Part shown: piece after piece, positions 13,897 through 22,181 of the stretch
How the letters are laid out: each line of letters starts with the position of its first letter
Position numbering within the stretch: the stretch's first letter is position 1
NCBI GenBank assembly: GCA_903839965.1
Contig: CAIMEK010000617.1
Span: 1 to 22,193, forward strand
DNA: 22,193 nt
Source of the DNA: an uncultured Acetobacteraceae bacterium
GTDB lineage: Bacteria; Pseudomonadota; Alphaproteobacteria; Acetobacterales; Acetobacteraceae
Direction of reading: 5' to 3'
Translations under genes and position numbers: made by a program
The notes under the pieces: model-generated
The model's input: the letters and a program-made list of their open reading frames with translations, nothing else
Told to the model about the DNA's origin: nothing
The model's database searches: none

Positions 13897-15987
13897 TCAT
13901 GCCTCCTCGATGGCCGCGCGGATGCGCTCCGGCGTCAGCGGCATGCGCCGTACCCGGACGCCCAGCGCATGCGCCAGTGCATTGCCGAGCGCCGCCGCGG
14001 TCGGGCCCGTCGCCACCTCTCCGGCGCCGAGCGAGGCATCGGCGGCATTGCCGACGATCTGAACGGCGATCCCGGGCACGTCGGAAAACCGCAGCACCGG
14101 ATAATCCGCCCAGCCCAGCACCGTCGGACCCTCGGCGTCCCAGTGCAGCGATTCGCACAGCGTCCAGCTCGCCGCCTGCACCACGCCGCCTTCGACCTGG
14201 TTGATCAGCCCGTCGCGATGCACCACCGCGCCGCAATCAACCGCGACGAAGGCGCGGCGGAACAACAGCCGGTCACGCGCCTCCACCTCCGCCACCACGG
14301 CGCAGTAGCCGGAGGTGTTCTTGTAGCGCGCAAAGCCGATGCCGCGGCCGAACCCCTCGCCGCCCGGCGCGCTGGCATCCCAATCCGCCATGCGCGCCGC
14401 CGCGGCCACCACGCCGCGCGCCCGCGGATCGTCGAGATGGGCGAGCCGGAACGCCACCGGATCGGCGCCGGCAGCGGCGGCCAGTTCGTCCATGAAGCTC
14501 TCGATGGCGAACACGTTGCAGTGCGCGCCCAGCGAACGCATCGCCGAGCTGCGCAGCGGCCCCTGCGGCAGCCGGTGATGCACGATCCGCCGCGGCCCGG
14601 TGCGGTAGATCGGCACCGCGTTGCGCTCGCCGGCGCCGGCCGGCAGCGACGACTGGCCCGGCGGCGAAGCGGGCGTCGGGTCGGCCAGCAACGGCCCCGC
14701 CAGCAGCCCGGTGCCGTCCTCCGCCACCGGGCGGGCAAGGTGGGGCGCGCTCCAAACCTCGTGCACCCAGTTGCGGATTCTGCCATCCTCGCCGAGCGAC
14801 GCGGCCATCCGCACGCGCATCGCCGCACCGGCGGGCGAGGCGGTGAACTCTTCGGCGCGGCTCCAGCAGCACATCACCGGCGCCCCCGCCGCGCGGGCCA
14901 GCAGCGCGGCGTCCAGCGCCACGTCGTCCGCTCCGTTGTGGCCGTAGCAGCCGGCGCCAGGCGCATGCACGACATCGACGCTCTCGAGCGGAACGCGCAG
15001 CACGCGGGCAAGCTGCCGGCGCAGCATGAACACGCCCTGGGAGTGCGACCACACGGTCAGCCGACCCACTTCCCAGGAAGCCACGGCGCAGCTCGGACCG
15101 ATCGAGCCATGCGCCAGGTAGGGCCGCGCATAGCTGCGTTCCAGCGTAATCCCCGCCGCCGCGCCGGGCTCGTCGAGCAGCACGCGCGTATCGGCGCCCA
15201 GCGGATCGATCCAGTCCAGCCCTTCGGTTTCCGCCGGCAGGGGGGGTGCCTGCCAGACCACGCGCACCGTCACGGCAGCCTGCCGGGCCTGGTCCTCGCG
15301 GCGGGCAACGACGCCCAGGAAATCGCCGTCGCGCACCACCGACACCACGCCCGGCATGGCAGCGATCGGGGCAAGGTCCACCGCCACCGGCCGCGCCCTC
15401 GCGTTGCGGCCGCGGATCACCCGCCCGTGCAGCATGCCGGGCAGGCGCATGTCCTGGATGAACGCCCCGCCGCTCAGCTTTTCCCGCAGATCGATCCGCT
15501 GCAGCGCCGCGCCATCCACGGACCTGCCGAACTCCGCAGGCGCCGGCAGGTCGCCCGCCGACACCGCGAGGTCCACCGCTTGCCGCAGGTCCCAGTAGCT
15601 GCAGGCGGCGTTGCGTTCGCGCGCGGCGAACACGCCATTCGTCACCGTGACGGCCTCCTCCGGCACGTCCATCGCCCGCGCGGCGGCGCCGGCGAACAGC
15701 GTGCGCACCAGCGCCGCCACCCGGCGCATCGACGCACCTCCCACTTCCACCGACAGGCTGCCCGTCGTCAGGCCCTCGTCGGGGCCGAGCCTTGTGTCGC
15801 CCGACACCATCCGCAGCCGCTCGATCCCCACGCCGAGTTCGCGCGCGGCGATGGCGGCAATGGCCGTGCCGATGCCCTGGCCGATCTCCACCTTTCCCGA
15901 GCGGATCGTGATCGTGCCGTCGGCCTCCACCCGCACCCAGCGATCCAGCCGGGGATTGGTCGCCAGCGTGGCCGGCAGGCCGCTCAT
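13897..15987 (-). CDS. Xanthine-dehydrogenase-family molybdopterin-binding (large) subunit, nicotinate-dehydrogenase-like
   Basis: The 696-residue product is an aldehyde oxidase/xanthine dehydrogenase large subunit. Its start, NPRLDRWVRVEADGTITIRS, then GKVEIGQGIGTAIA and DEGLTTGSLSVEVGGAS, places it with the nicotinate dehydrogenase subunit B / isoquinoline oxidoreductase beta group. HAPGAGCYGHNGADDVALDA marks the cofactor domain. The catalytic glutamate is likely E657 in LGAGEVATGPTAAALGNAL. There is no twin-arginine signal or C-terminal cytochrome domain, so it should be cytoplasmic and need a separate electron acceptor. The ATG overlaps the small-subunit stop by 4 bp. It hydroxylates a heteroaromatic ring or aldehyde. 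The substrate is not known, but the adjacent nucleoside hydrolase suggests a released base. Confidence 0.88.
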   Translation of the reverse strand: MSGLPATLATNPRLDRWVRVEADGTITIRSGKVEIGQGIGTAIAAIAARELGVGIERLRMVSGDTRLGPDEGLTTGSLSVEVGGASMRRVAALVRTLFAGAAARAMDVPEEAVTVTNGVFAARERNAACSYWDLRQAVDLAVSAGDLPAPAEFGRSVDGAALQRIDLREKLSGGAFIQDMRLPGMLHGRVIRGRNARARPVAVDLAPIAAMPGVVSVVRDGDFLGVVARREDQARQAAVTVRVVWQAPPLPAETEGLDWIDPLGADTRVLLDEPGAAAGITLERSYARPYLAHGSIGPSCAVASWEVGRLTVWSHSQGVFMLRRQLARVLRVPLESVDVVHAPGAGCYGHNGADDVALDAALLARAAGAPVMCCWSRAEEFTASPAGAAMRVRMAASLGEDGRIRNWVHEVWSAPHLARPVAEDGTGLLAGPLLADPTPASPPGQSSLPAGAGERNAVPIYRTGPRRIVHHRLPQGPLRSSAMRSLGAHCNVFAIESFMDELAAAAGADPVAFRLAHLDDPRARGVVAAAARMADWDASAPGGEGFGRGIGFARYKNTSGYCAVVAEVEARDRLLFRRAFVAVDCGAVVHRDGLINQVEGGVVQAASWTLCESLHWDAEGPTVLGWADYPVLRFSDVPGIAVQIVGNAADASLGAGEVATGPTAAALGNALAHALGVRVRRMPLTPERIRAAIEEA

Positions 15988-16445
15988 CGGACGGTCCCCA
16001 TCGCCCGGTCCAGGGCCCGCAGAATGCGTACCTGGGCGCCGCAGCGGCAGATATGGCGTTCGTCCAGCACCGCGACGATCGCCGCCCGCGAGGCGGCTGG
16101 CGTGCCGCCGAGCAGTCCGGCCACGGTCATGATGATGCCGTTGGTGCAGTAGCCGCATTGCGCCGCCTGTTCGGCCAGAAACGCCTCCCGCACCGCCTCC
16201 AGCCGCAGCCCTTCGATGGTCTCCACGCGGCGCCCCGCGACCGAGCCGAGCGGCGTGTCGCAGGCCTGCACGGGGCGGCCGTCCAACAACACGGTGCAGG
16301 CCCCGCAATTGCCTTCGAGGCAGCCGGTCCGCGTGCCGAGCAGGCCGAGGTCGGTACGCAGCACGTCGAGCAACGGCGTATCCCCGGGCAACTCCAGGCT
16401 GTGCCCGGTGCCGTTCACGACGATGTCGAACCGCTGCCCGGCCAT
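15984..16445 (-). CDS. [2Fe-2S] iron-sulfur (small) subunit of the molybdenum hydroxylase
   Basis: The 153-residue product has the two-domain ferredoxin fold of CoxS/NdhA/IorA-type subunits. All eight cluster cysteines are present: C42, C47, C50 and C62 for the plant-type cluster (GCLEGNCGACTVLLDG), and C97, C100, C133 and C135 for the helical one (AAQCGYCTNGIIM, HICRCG). It passes electrons from the molybdopterin subunit to an acceptor. The ATG at 16445 follows GGAGGGGTC, and the frame's upstream extension to 16559 is low-complexity. It is coupled to the large subunit by an ATGA overlap. No FAD subunit (CoxM/XdhB type) is encoded nearby. Confidence 0.92.
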   Translation of the reverse strand: MAGQRFDIVVNGTGHSLELPGDTPLLDVLRTDLGLLGTRTGCLEGNCGACTVLLDGRPVQACDTPLGSVAGRRVETIEGLRLEAVREAFLAEQAAQCGYCTNGIIMTVAGLLGGTPAASRAAIVAVLDERHICRCGAQVRILRALDRAMGTVR

Positions 16446-16515
16446 GACCCCTCCGCGTGGCGCCGCCCCGAGATGTTGGTCGATCGGCTGTGGGCGCAAG
16501 CCAGGCAGACGGCGG

Positions 16516-17499
16516 CTACCCGCGCAGCAGCCGCTCGAGCAGAAAAGCCTTGAAGGCATTATTGTCGACGCCCGTGACGATGTCGATCTGCGGCACCTCC
16601 GGCAGGCGCAGGCCGCAGGTCGGCAGCGGGTCGTTCGCTATCCAGGAAACCGGCCGGCCGCGCGTCAGCCGCCCGACGGTCTCGATGTCGACATGCGCCC
16701 GTTCCACGCGCACGAAACTGCGGTCGAGCAGCACCGCGACGGCCAGCGGATCGTGCAGCGCGAAGCCGATGCGGTTGCGCACCACCGCCTGGTAGCGGAT
16801 CCAGGGTTCGCCGGTAACGCCGAGCAGATGCGCCAACGGATCGGCCGAAGCGGTAAGCCGCGCATTGTCCTCCGCCAGCAGCGAGGTCTTCATCGTGGTG
16901 TCGAGCGGCACCATCACCACCGGCGCGCCGCAGGTGACGACGATGCGGGCGGCCTCGGGGTCGTAGCAGACGTTCAACTCCTGCGGCCGGTGCCACATGT
17001 TGAACGCGCCCCCCATGATCGCGATCTGCCGCACTTTCTGCGGCAGCGCCGGGTCGATCAGGATGGCCTGCGCGACGTTGGTCAGCGGCCCCACCGCCAC
17101 GATCGTCACCTCGCCGGGGAATTGGTTCACGATCCGCACGATTGCCTCGGCCGCCGAGCCGGCCGCTGGCGTTCCCTTCGGCGCCGGATAGGGCGTGTCC
17201 TTCCACATCGACACCGCCGGCTCGACGCCGCGGCGGCCATCGAGATTGGCACGCCACGGCCCGTGGTCCTCCACCAGCGGGCGGGGCGCGCCCCGGTAGA
17301 GCGGCACCGACGAGCCGGCCGCCTCCAGCACCGCGAGGCCGGCGAGGACGCCCACGTCGAGCGCGGTGTTGCCGCCGACGATGGTGACCGCCGCCAACTG
17401 GAATTCCGGACTTTTCAGGATCAGGCCCAGCGCCAGCCCGTCGTCGACGTCCGAGCCGGGCACGCCGTTGCCGGGGTCGCAATCCAGGATGATGCGCAT
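16516..17499 (-). CDS. Inosine/uridine-preferring (IunH-type) nucleoside hydrolase
   Basis: The 327-residue product hydrolyses N-glycosidic bonds of ribonucleosides to base and ribose. The N-terminal Asp cluster that binds calcium is present in a longer variant, DCDPGNGVPGSDVDDGLALG (D6, D8, D19, D20), where the common form is DTDPGxDDA. Also visible are the GPLTNVAQAI loop (137-146), IMGGAF (161-166) and the catalytic-type His in FALHDPLAVA (H249, D250). The ATG at 17499 starts right at the catalytic Asp motif, and GGAG lies about 11 nt upstream. It follows the second permease by 8 bp and precedes the hydroxylase by 70 bp, so it links import to base oxidation. Confidence 0.9.
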   Translation of the reverse strand: MRIILDCDPGNGVPGSDVDDGLALGLILKSPEFQLAAVTIVGGNTALDVGVLAGLAVLEAAGSSVPLYRGAPRPLVEDHGPWRANLDGRRGVEPAVSMWKDTPYPAPKGTPAAGSAAEAIVRIVNQFPGEVTIVAVGPLTNVAQAILIDPALPQKVRQIAIMGGAFNMWHRPQELNVCYDPEAARIVVTCGAPVVMVPLDTTMKTSLLAEDNARLTASADPLAHLLGVTGEPWIRYQAVVRNRIGFALHDPLAVAVLLDRSFVRVERAHVDIETVGRLTRGRPVSWIANDPLPTCGLRLPEVPQIDIVTGVDNNAFKAFLLERLLRG

Positions 17500-17507
17500 G
17501 GCGGAGT

Positions 17508-18353
17508 TCACTCCTTGGTGCCGGAGGTGGCGAGGGACGCGGCGAAATGACGTTGGAAGAACAGCATGATCAGCATCGGCACCAGCGCGGCGAAGGTGGT
17601 GGCGGCAAACATCTCGCCGTAGTCCACGCCGAACTCGGTGGCGAAATTGGCGATCGCGATGGCCACCACGTGCACGCGCGGCGCCGGCGCGATCAGCAGC
17701 GGCCAAAGATAGGCCTGCCACTGGAACACGAACAGGATCAGCCCCGCGCCGATCAGCGCCGGGCGCGACAGCGGCAGGTAGATGCGCGTGTAGATGCCCC
17801 ACCAGCCCAGCCCGTCCACCATCGCCGCCTCGCTGAGCACGCGCGGGATGCCAAGGAAGAACTGCCGCAGCATGAACACCGCCAGCCCGTTGCCGAGGCC
17901 GGGCAGCACCAGGCCGGCATAGGTGTTCTGCAGGTTGAAGCCGCGGAACAGCGTGGCCAGCGGCACCGCGATCGAGTCGAAAGGAATGAGGAAGCTCACC
18001 ACCATCAGCGCGAACACCACCTTGCGGCCGGGAAAGCGCAGCACCGCCAGGGCGAAGGCGGCGGCCGAACACAGCAGCAGGCCGAGCACCACGGTGACGC
18101 CCGCCACGATCAGCGAATTCGCCATCGCCCGCGCAAACGCGCCGTTCCACAGAACGTGCAGGTTGCCGAGCGTGGGTTGGCGCGGCAGCAGGCTCCACAC
18201 GCTCAACGGCGACAGGTACTTGAAAATCTCGTCGCCCGGGCGCAGCGCGCTCGCGGTGGCCCAGATCAGCGGCAGCATCGAGTAGAGCGCCACCAGCACC
18301 GCCAGGGCGAGCAGCAGATGGCGGCCGAACCGTGCGCGCGCGGTGCCGCTCAT
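17508..18353 (-). CDS. Carbohydrate-type ABC transporter permease (MalG/UgpE-like)
   Basis: The 281-residue product has the six-helix layout of the second permease in CUT1 transporters. The first helix is LLLALAVLVALYSMLPLIWA (13-32), and the EAA loop for ATPase docking reads EAAMVDGLGWWGIYTRIYLP. FQWQAYLWPLL and the C-terminal FFQRHFAASLATSGTKE are typical of MalG-like subunits. Its ATG overlaps the upstream permease stop by 4 bp (ATGA). It acts with the next two upstream genes. The substrate is inferred from context to be a nucleoside or related glycoside. Confidence 0.88.
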   Translation of the reverse strand: MSGTARARFGRHLLLALAVLVALYSMLPLIWATASALRPGDEIFKYLSPLSVWSLLPRQPTLGNLHVLWNGAFARAMANSLIVAGVTVVLGLLLCSAAAFALAVLRFPGRKVVFALMVVSFLIPFDSIAVPLATLFRGFNLQNTYAGLVLPGLGNGLAVFMLRQFFLGIPRVLSEAAMVDGLGWWGIYTRIYLPLSRPALIGAGLILFVFQWQAYLWPLLIAPAPRVHVVAIAIANFATEFGVDYGEMFAATTFAALVPMLIMLFFQRHFAASLATSGTKE

Positions 18354-19255
18354 GTCTGATCGTCCCGGGTCAGCATCAGGCGGAACTGGATGGCGACCAC
18401 CACCACCACGGCCGCCACCAGGATCGTGGTTGCCGCCGCCGCGCCGCCGGCGTCGCCCTGTTCGAAGGCGCGGGCGAATATCTCGTTCATCACCAGGTTG
18501 GTCGAGCCTTGCGGACCGCCCTTGGTGAGAATCTGCACCGGGGCGAACACCAGGAAGTTGGCGACGGTGTCGGCCACCAGCACGAAGGTGAGCGGTCGGC
18601 GCAGCAGCGGCAGCGTGATGTGCCAGAAGCGTTGCCAGGGTCTCGCCCCGTCGATGGCGGCGGCCTCGTAGAACTGCGTGGGAATGTCCTTCAGGCCGGC
18701 GATCAGGAACGTCATCCAGTAGCCGACGCCGATCCAGCTCACGATGACGATGATCGAGGCGAGCGATTGCGAGGGTGCGGTCAGGAACGGCTGCGGCGCG
18801 ATACCCACCGCCACCAGCACCGCATTCAGCGGCCCGTCCGGGCGCATCGCCACTCCCCAGATCACCGCCGAAACCGCCTGCGGCACCGCGACGGGCAGCA
18901 GCACGAACGTGCGCCAAACGCCGACCGCCGGCAGGTTCTGGTCGAGCAGCACCGCCAGGCCGAGCGCAAGCGCGATCTGGATCGGGTTGACCAGCAGCGA
19001 ATAGATCGCGGAGGTGGCCAGCGAGCCGGTGAACTGCGGGTCGGCGAACAGAAACCGGAAGTTCTCCAGCGACGGCAATTTCGGCCCGGTCACGTCGAGC
19101 GCCACCAACAGCGCTTCCAGCGTCGGCCACAGCCGCAGCACCACCACAGCAACCACCGCCGGGGCGAGAAAGCCGGCCGCGGCCAGCCACTCGCCCCGGA
19201 TGCGTGAGCGCCGCCCCGGACGACGCCGCATGCCGTCCGGCACGGCCGCGGTCAC
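18350..19255 (-). CDS. Carbohydrate-type ABC transporter permease (MalF/UgpA-like)
   Basis: The 301-residue product is the first permease of the CUT1-type importer. After a basic cytoplasmic lead (MRRRPGRRSRIRGEW) come about six helices, beginning LAAAGFLAPAVVAVVVLRLW. The EAA loop reads EAAAIDGARPWQRFWHITLP, and TKGGPQGSTNLVMNEIFARAF is a family signature. The GTG at 19255 overlaps the binding-protein TGA by 4 bp (GTGA) and fits the operon pattern. A later ATG in the same frame (nine codons in) is a possible alternative. Confidence 0.87.
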   Translation of the reverse strand: MTAAVPDGMRRRPGRRSRIRGEWLAAAGFLAPAVVAVVVLRLWPTLEALLVALDVTGPKLPSLENFRFLFADPQFTGSLATSAIYSLLVNPIQIALALGLAVLLDQNLPAVGVWRTFVLLPVAVPQAVSAVIWGVAMRPDGPLNAVLVAVGIAPQPFLTAPSQSLASIIVIVSWIGVGYWMTFLIAGLKDIPTQFYEAAAIDGARPWQRFWHITLPLLRRPLTFVLVADTVANFLVFAPVQILTKGGPQGSTNLVMNEIFARAFEQGDAGGAAAATTILVAAVVVVVAIQFRLMLTRDDQT

Positions 19256-20523
19256 AGCCGGCTGAAGGCGGTGCGAAGCTGCTCCTCGGTCGCCTTCAAG
19301 GTCGCCGCCGCGTCCGCCCCGTTGCGCACGTCGCTGAAGGCCTTGTTCATGATCTGCTCGAAGTTGACCCAGCCGATCGTGCGCGGGCGATGCACCGCGG
19401 TGTTGGCAAGCTCAAAGCGCACCAGCGCATCGTAGCCCTTGGTGACCTCGCCGCCCTGCGCCGTCATGCGCTTCAGGTAGGCCTCGAACGCCGCCTTGTT
19501 GGCCGGCGGCAGCGGCTGCCCCTCGGTCGAGAACAAGGCGCCGGCATCGTCCAGTGTCATGAAGGAAGCGAACTTCATGGCCGCTTCCCGGTTCGGGCTG
19601 TACGGGCTGACCGCCATCGACCAGCTGTCGGTCGGCGTGCTGGGCTTGCCGCTGGCGAAATAGGGTGTGGCGGCCATGCCGAAATGCAGGTCCTGGGCAC
19701 GGAAGAACACCGCCATCTGCCACGGCCCGGCCATCATGTAGGCAACCTGGCCGGCAGCGAAGAGCGGCGGCATCTGCTCGGCCGGGATGCCGCGCGGCGA
19801 CAGGCCGGAGGAGAACAGCTTGCCGTACCAATCCGTGGTCTCGATCCACTTCGGCGTGGTGATGGCCGGCGTGAGCATGTCCGCGCCGGTGAGCCCGGGG
19901 CCGGCGCCGTTGGAGTCATAGAGCGACTGAAGCTGGTAGTAGCGATCGACCTGGTCGAACCCGAAGCCCCATTTCGCGCCGGCCGCCTGGGCCTTCTTGC
20001 CCGCTTCCACCACGGCTTCCCAGGTCATCCGCTTGTTGACGTCGAGCGGCGGCTCGGGCAGGCCCGCCTTGGCAAGCAGGTCCTTGTTGTAGAACAGCAC
20101 CTGCGTCGAGGTCCACAACGGGAACGACCAGATCTTGCCGCCGGCGCTCACCGCATCGATCGCCTCGCGCGAAACCGACTTCTCGAAAGTGGCGCGCATG
20201 TCGCTGAGGTCGGTCAGGAAGCCGCGCCGCGAGAATGCCGGCACGCGCGGTTCGTCGCAGCCGAACACGTCGATGCTGGTGTCCTTCGAGCCGATGCGCG
20301 ACTGCACGGCGGCATTCAGCGCATCGAACGGCACCTGCTGGCGGGCAATCTTGATCCCGGGGTTGGCCTTTTCGAATGCGGCGATCACCGCGTCCCAGGT
20401 CGCGGGCGGCTGGGTGAACAGAAAGTTGAGGGTAACATCGGCCGCGTGCACCGCCGGGGCGGCGAGCAGTCCAAACGGGGCCATCCCGACTGCCGCGATG
20501 AAAGGACGCCGACGGAGTGCCAT
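19252..20523 (-). CDS. Carbohydrate-type ABC transporter extracellular binding protein (family 1)
   Basis: The 423-residue product is a family 1 (MalE/UgpB-like) solute-binding protein. It begins MALRRRPFIAAVGMAPFGLL with cleavage likely after AVHA. The RRRPFI sequence makes a twin-arginine export signal possible. Typical blocks are WDAVIAAFEKANPGIKI (near 45), IDVFGCDEPRVPAFSRRG, GKIWSFPLWTSTQVLFYNKD and YMMAGPWQM. The ATG at 20523 has GGAGGAAA about 7 nt upstream. It is the first gene of the operon. No ATPase (UgpC/MalK type) is found in the operon or on the other side of the divergent promoter region. Confidence 0.9.
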   Translation of the reverse strand: MALRRRPFIAAVGMAPFGLLAAPAVHAADVTLNFLFTQPPATWDAVIAAFEKANPGIKIARQQVPFDALNAAVQSRIGSKDTSIDVFGCDEPRVPAFSRRGFLTDLSDMRATFEKSVSREAIDAVSAGGKIWSFPLWTSTQVLFYNKDLLAKAGLPEPPLDVNKRMTWEAVVEAGKKAQAAGAKWGFGFDQVDRYYQLQSLYDSNGAGPGLTGADMLTPAITTPKWIETTDWYGKLFSSGLSPRGIPAEQMPPLFAAGQVAYMMAGPWQMAVFFRAQDLHFGMAATPYFASGKPSTPTDSWSMAVSPYSPNREAAMKFASFMTLDDAGALFSTEGQPLPPANKAAFEAYLKRMTAQGGEVTKGYDALVRFELANTAVHRPRTIGWVNFEQIMNKAFSDVRNGADAAATLKATEEQLRTAFSRL

Positions 20524-20710
20524 GATGCATTTCCTCCAGTGTGTTATGCGCGGGCGTTGCGCGTCTGATACGGCCATGTACGGAGCCAGCGGCGCAACGT
20601 CAACAGCCCAGTCCGGGACGGTCCGGGCGCCCCTCGCCCATGCCGCGACGGGCGCTTGTCGGCGGCGGCGGATTCCGCCAAGCTGGCCGACGAGCGCATA
20701 CAAGTACGGG
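20524..20710. promoter_or_regulatory. Divergent promoter region between the ABC/nucleoside hydrolase operon and the FAD oxidoreductase gene
   Basis: These 187 bp must hold the promoters of both units. Perfect 8-bp inverted arms, CGTTGCGC (20555-20562) and GCGCAACG (20592-20599), lie 29 bp apart close to the binding-protein start. They could be two half-sites for a shared regulator or a weak leader hairpin. No clear -35/-10 pair was found and no regulator gene is present. Confidence 0.35.
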
Positions 20711-22117
20711 ATGGAAGCGATGGAGACGAACTGGGACGTCGTGGTCCTCGGGGGAGGCACCGCCGGCCTGTTCGCCGGCATCGCCGCCGCCCGCAACGGG
20801 GCAAAAACCCTGGTGATCGAGCGCGGCGGCCATCTGGGGGGCAATATCGCGACGGGCATGAACCTGGGCGGGTTCTTCGACGGACGCGACCGCCAGGTCG
20901 TAAAGGGCATTCCCGAAGAACTCGTCCAACGCGTGGTCGCACTTAACGGCGGGCGTGGCCATATCTTCTTCCACGACATGGACAGGTGGATATCGAGTAC
21001 CGCCTCGCTCGATCCCGAAATATTCAAGCACGTTGCCTTCGAGATGGTCCGCGAGGCCGGCTGCGGATTGTGGCTCTACACGGCGTTCGTCCGCAGCGTC
21101 TCCGCAGGACGCAACGTCACCGCGGTGGAAGTCGGCACAAAGCTCGGGGTCGTGCGCCTGACCGCGAAGGTGTTCATCGATGCGACCGGCGACGCCGATC
21201 TGACCGCGGCCTCGGGGGGCGCCTTCGAGCGGGGTGGCGGAACCCGCCAAAAGGCCGTCACCTGCATGTTCCGCGTCGGCAATGTGGATCTGCCGGCGGC
21301 GGAGCGGTTCATGCAGGAGCGGGTGAATACCGACAACAAAACGCCATGGACCTTCGAGAACTGCGCCCTGCGTGCCAGTCACCGGTACTGGACGCCCTGG
21401 AAGTCGTTTCCTGACCTTGCGGCGAAGTGGCCGAAGCAGTTCGGGGTTTATTATCACGGAACGCCCGGCGAGGTTTTTCTCAACTGCACGCATACCTCGA
21501 TCGACTCGCTGGACCCGGACGACATCACCGCCGGCACCATGCGGCTGCGCCGGCAGGCCATGGAATTCCTGCAGTTCCTGAAAGCGCAGGTCTGGGGCTT
21601 CGAAAACTGCCACCTCGTCCATGTCTACGACCTTGGCGTGCGCGAAAGCCGCCGCGTCATCGGCGATTACATGCTGACGGTCGAGGACATGACGACCGAA
21701 CGGCGCTTCGCCGACGTGGTCGCCATGGGCGCCTACCCGCCGGACCTGCACGATGCGAACCGGGGCGACATCCTGATCGCCGGCGAAGGGTTCGGCAACG
21801 CCCTGACCGAAGACGAGATCGTGCGCGGCGGTTCGTTGCCGTACAACCCGGGCTACCAGATTCCCTATCGGACGCTGATGCCGGTTTCGCACGACAATCT
21901 GCTGGTGGCGGGTCGGTGCATCTCCGCCACCTTCGAGGCGCAGGCGGGAACCCGTGGCATGGCGCCGTGCGCGGCGATGGGCCAGGCGGTGGGAACCGCC
22001 GCCGCGATCGCCTGCGCCGGCAACGCGACGCCTCGCGCGCTCGATGTCGGCAGGTTGCAGGCGCAGCTCCTCGCGGACGGTGCCTGGCTGGGCGGAGACC
22101 ATGTTGCAGGCCCGTAG
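20711..22117 (+). CDS. FAD-dependent oxidoreductase (FAD_oxidored family)
   Basis: The 468-residue product starts with a Rossmann FAD-binding motif, WDVVVLGGGTAGLFAGIAAA, then LVIERGGHLGGNIATGMNLG. An FIDATGDADLTAASGG motif follows near residue 160. The C-terminal block NLLVAGRCISATFEAQAGTR, then GMAPCAAMGQAVGTAAA, is typical of PF12831-type proteins. The substrate is unknown. Two in-frame ATGs, 20711 and 20720, are both plausible and neither has a strong ribosome site. I used the first. The gene is divergent from the nucleoside hydrolase operon and only 64 bp from the next plus-strand start, so it probably heads its own operon. A role in the same catabolic pathway is possible but not shown. 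Confidence 0.85.
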   Translation: MEAMETNWDVVVLGGGTAGLFAGIAAARNGAKTLVIERGGHLGGNIATGMNLGGFFDGRDRQVVKGIPEELVQRVVALNGGRGHIFFHDMDRWISSTASLDPEIFKHVAFEMVREAGCGLWLYTAFVRSVSAGRNVTAVEVGTKLGVVRLTAKVFIDATGDADLTAASGGAFERGGGTRQKAVTCMFRVGNVDLPAAERFMQERVNTDNKTPWTFENCALRASHRYWTPWKSFPDLAAKWPKQFGVYYHGTPGEVFLNCTHTSIDSLDPDDITAGTMRLRRQAMEFLQFLKAQVWGFENCHLVHVYDLGVRESRRVIGDYMLTVEDMTTERRFADVVAMGAYPPDLHDANRGDILIAGEGFGNALTEDEIVRGGSLPYNPGYQIPYRTLMPVSHDNLLVAGRCISATFEAQAGTRGMAPCAAMGQAVGTAAAIACAGNATPRALDVGRLQAQLLADGAWLGGDHVAGP

Positions 22118-22181
22118 GTTCGCGTATGAACCTCGGGCGCAGATCGACTCAGAACTGCCGATGAAATGGTGAGGGAAACCA

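Noticed and set aside
13969..16152. 727-codon open frame on the plus strand
   Set aside because: It is antisense to the molybdenum hydroxylase large subunit, with the same His/Arg/Ala-rich shadow composition.
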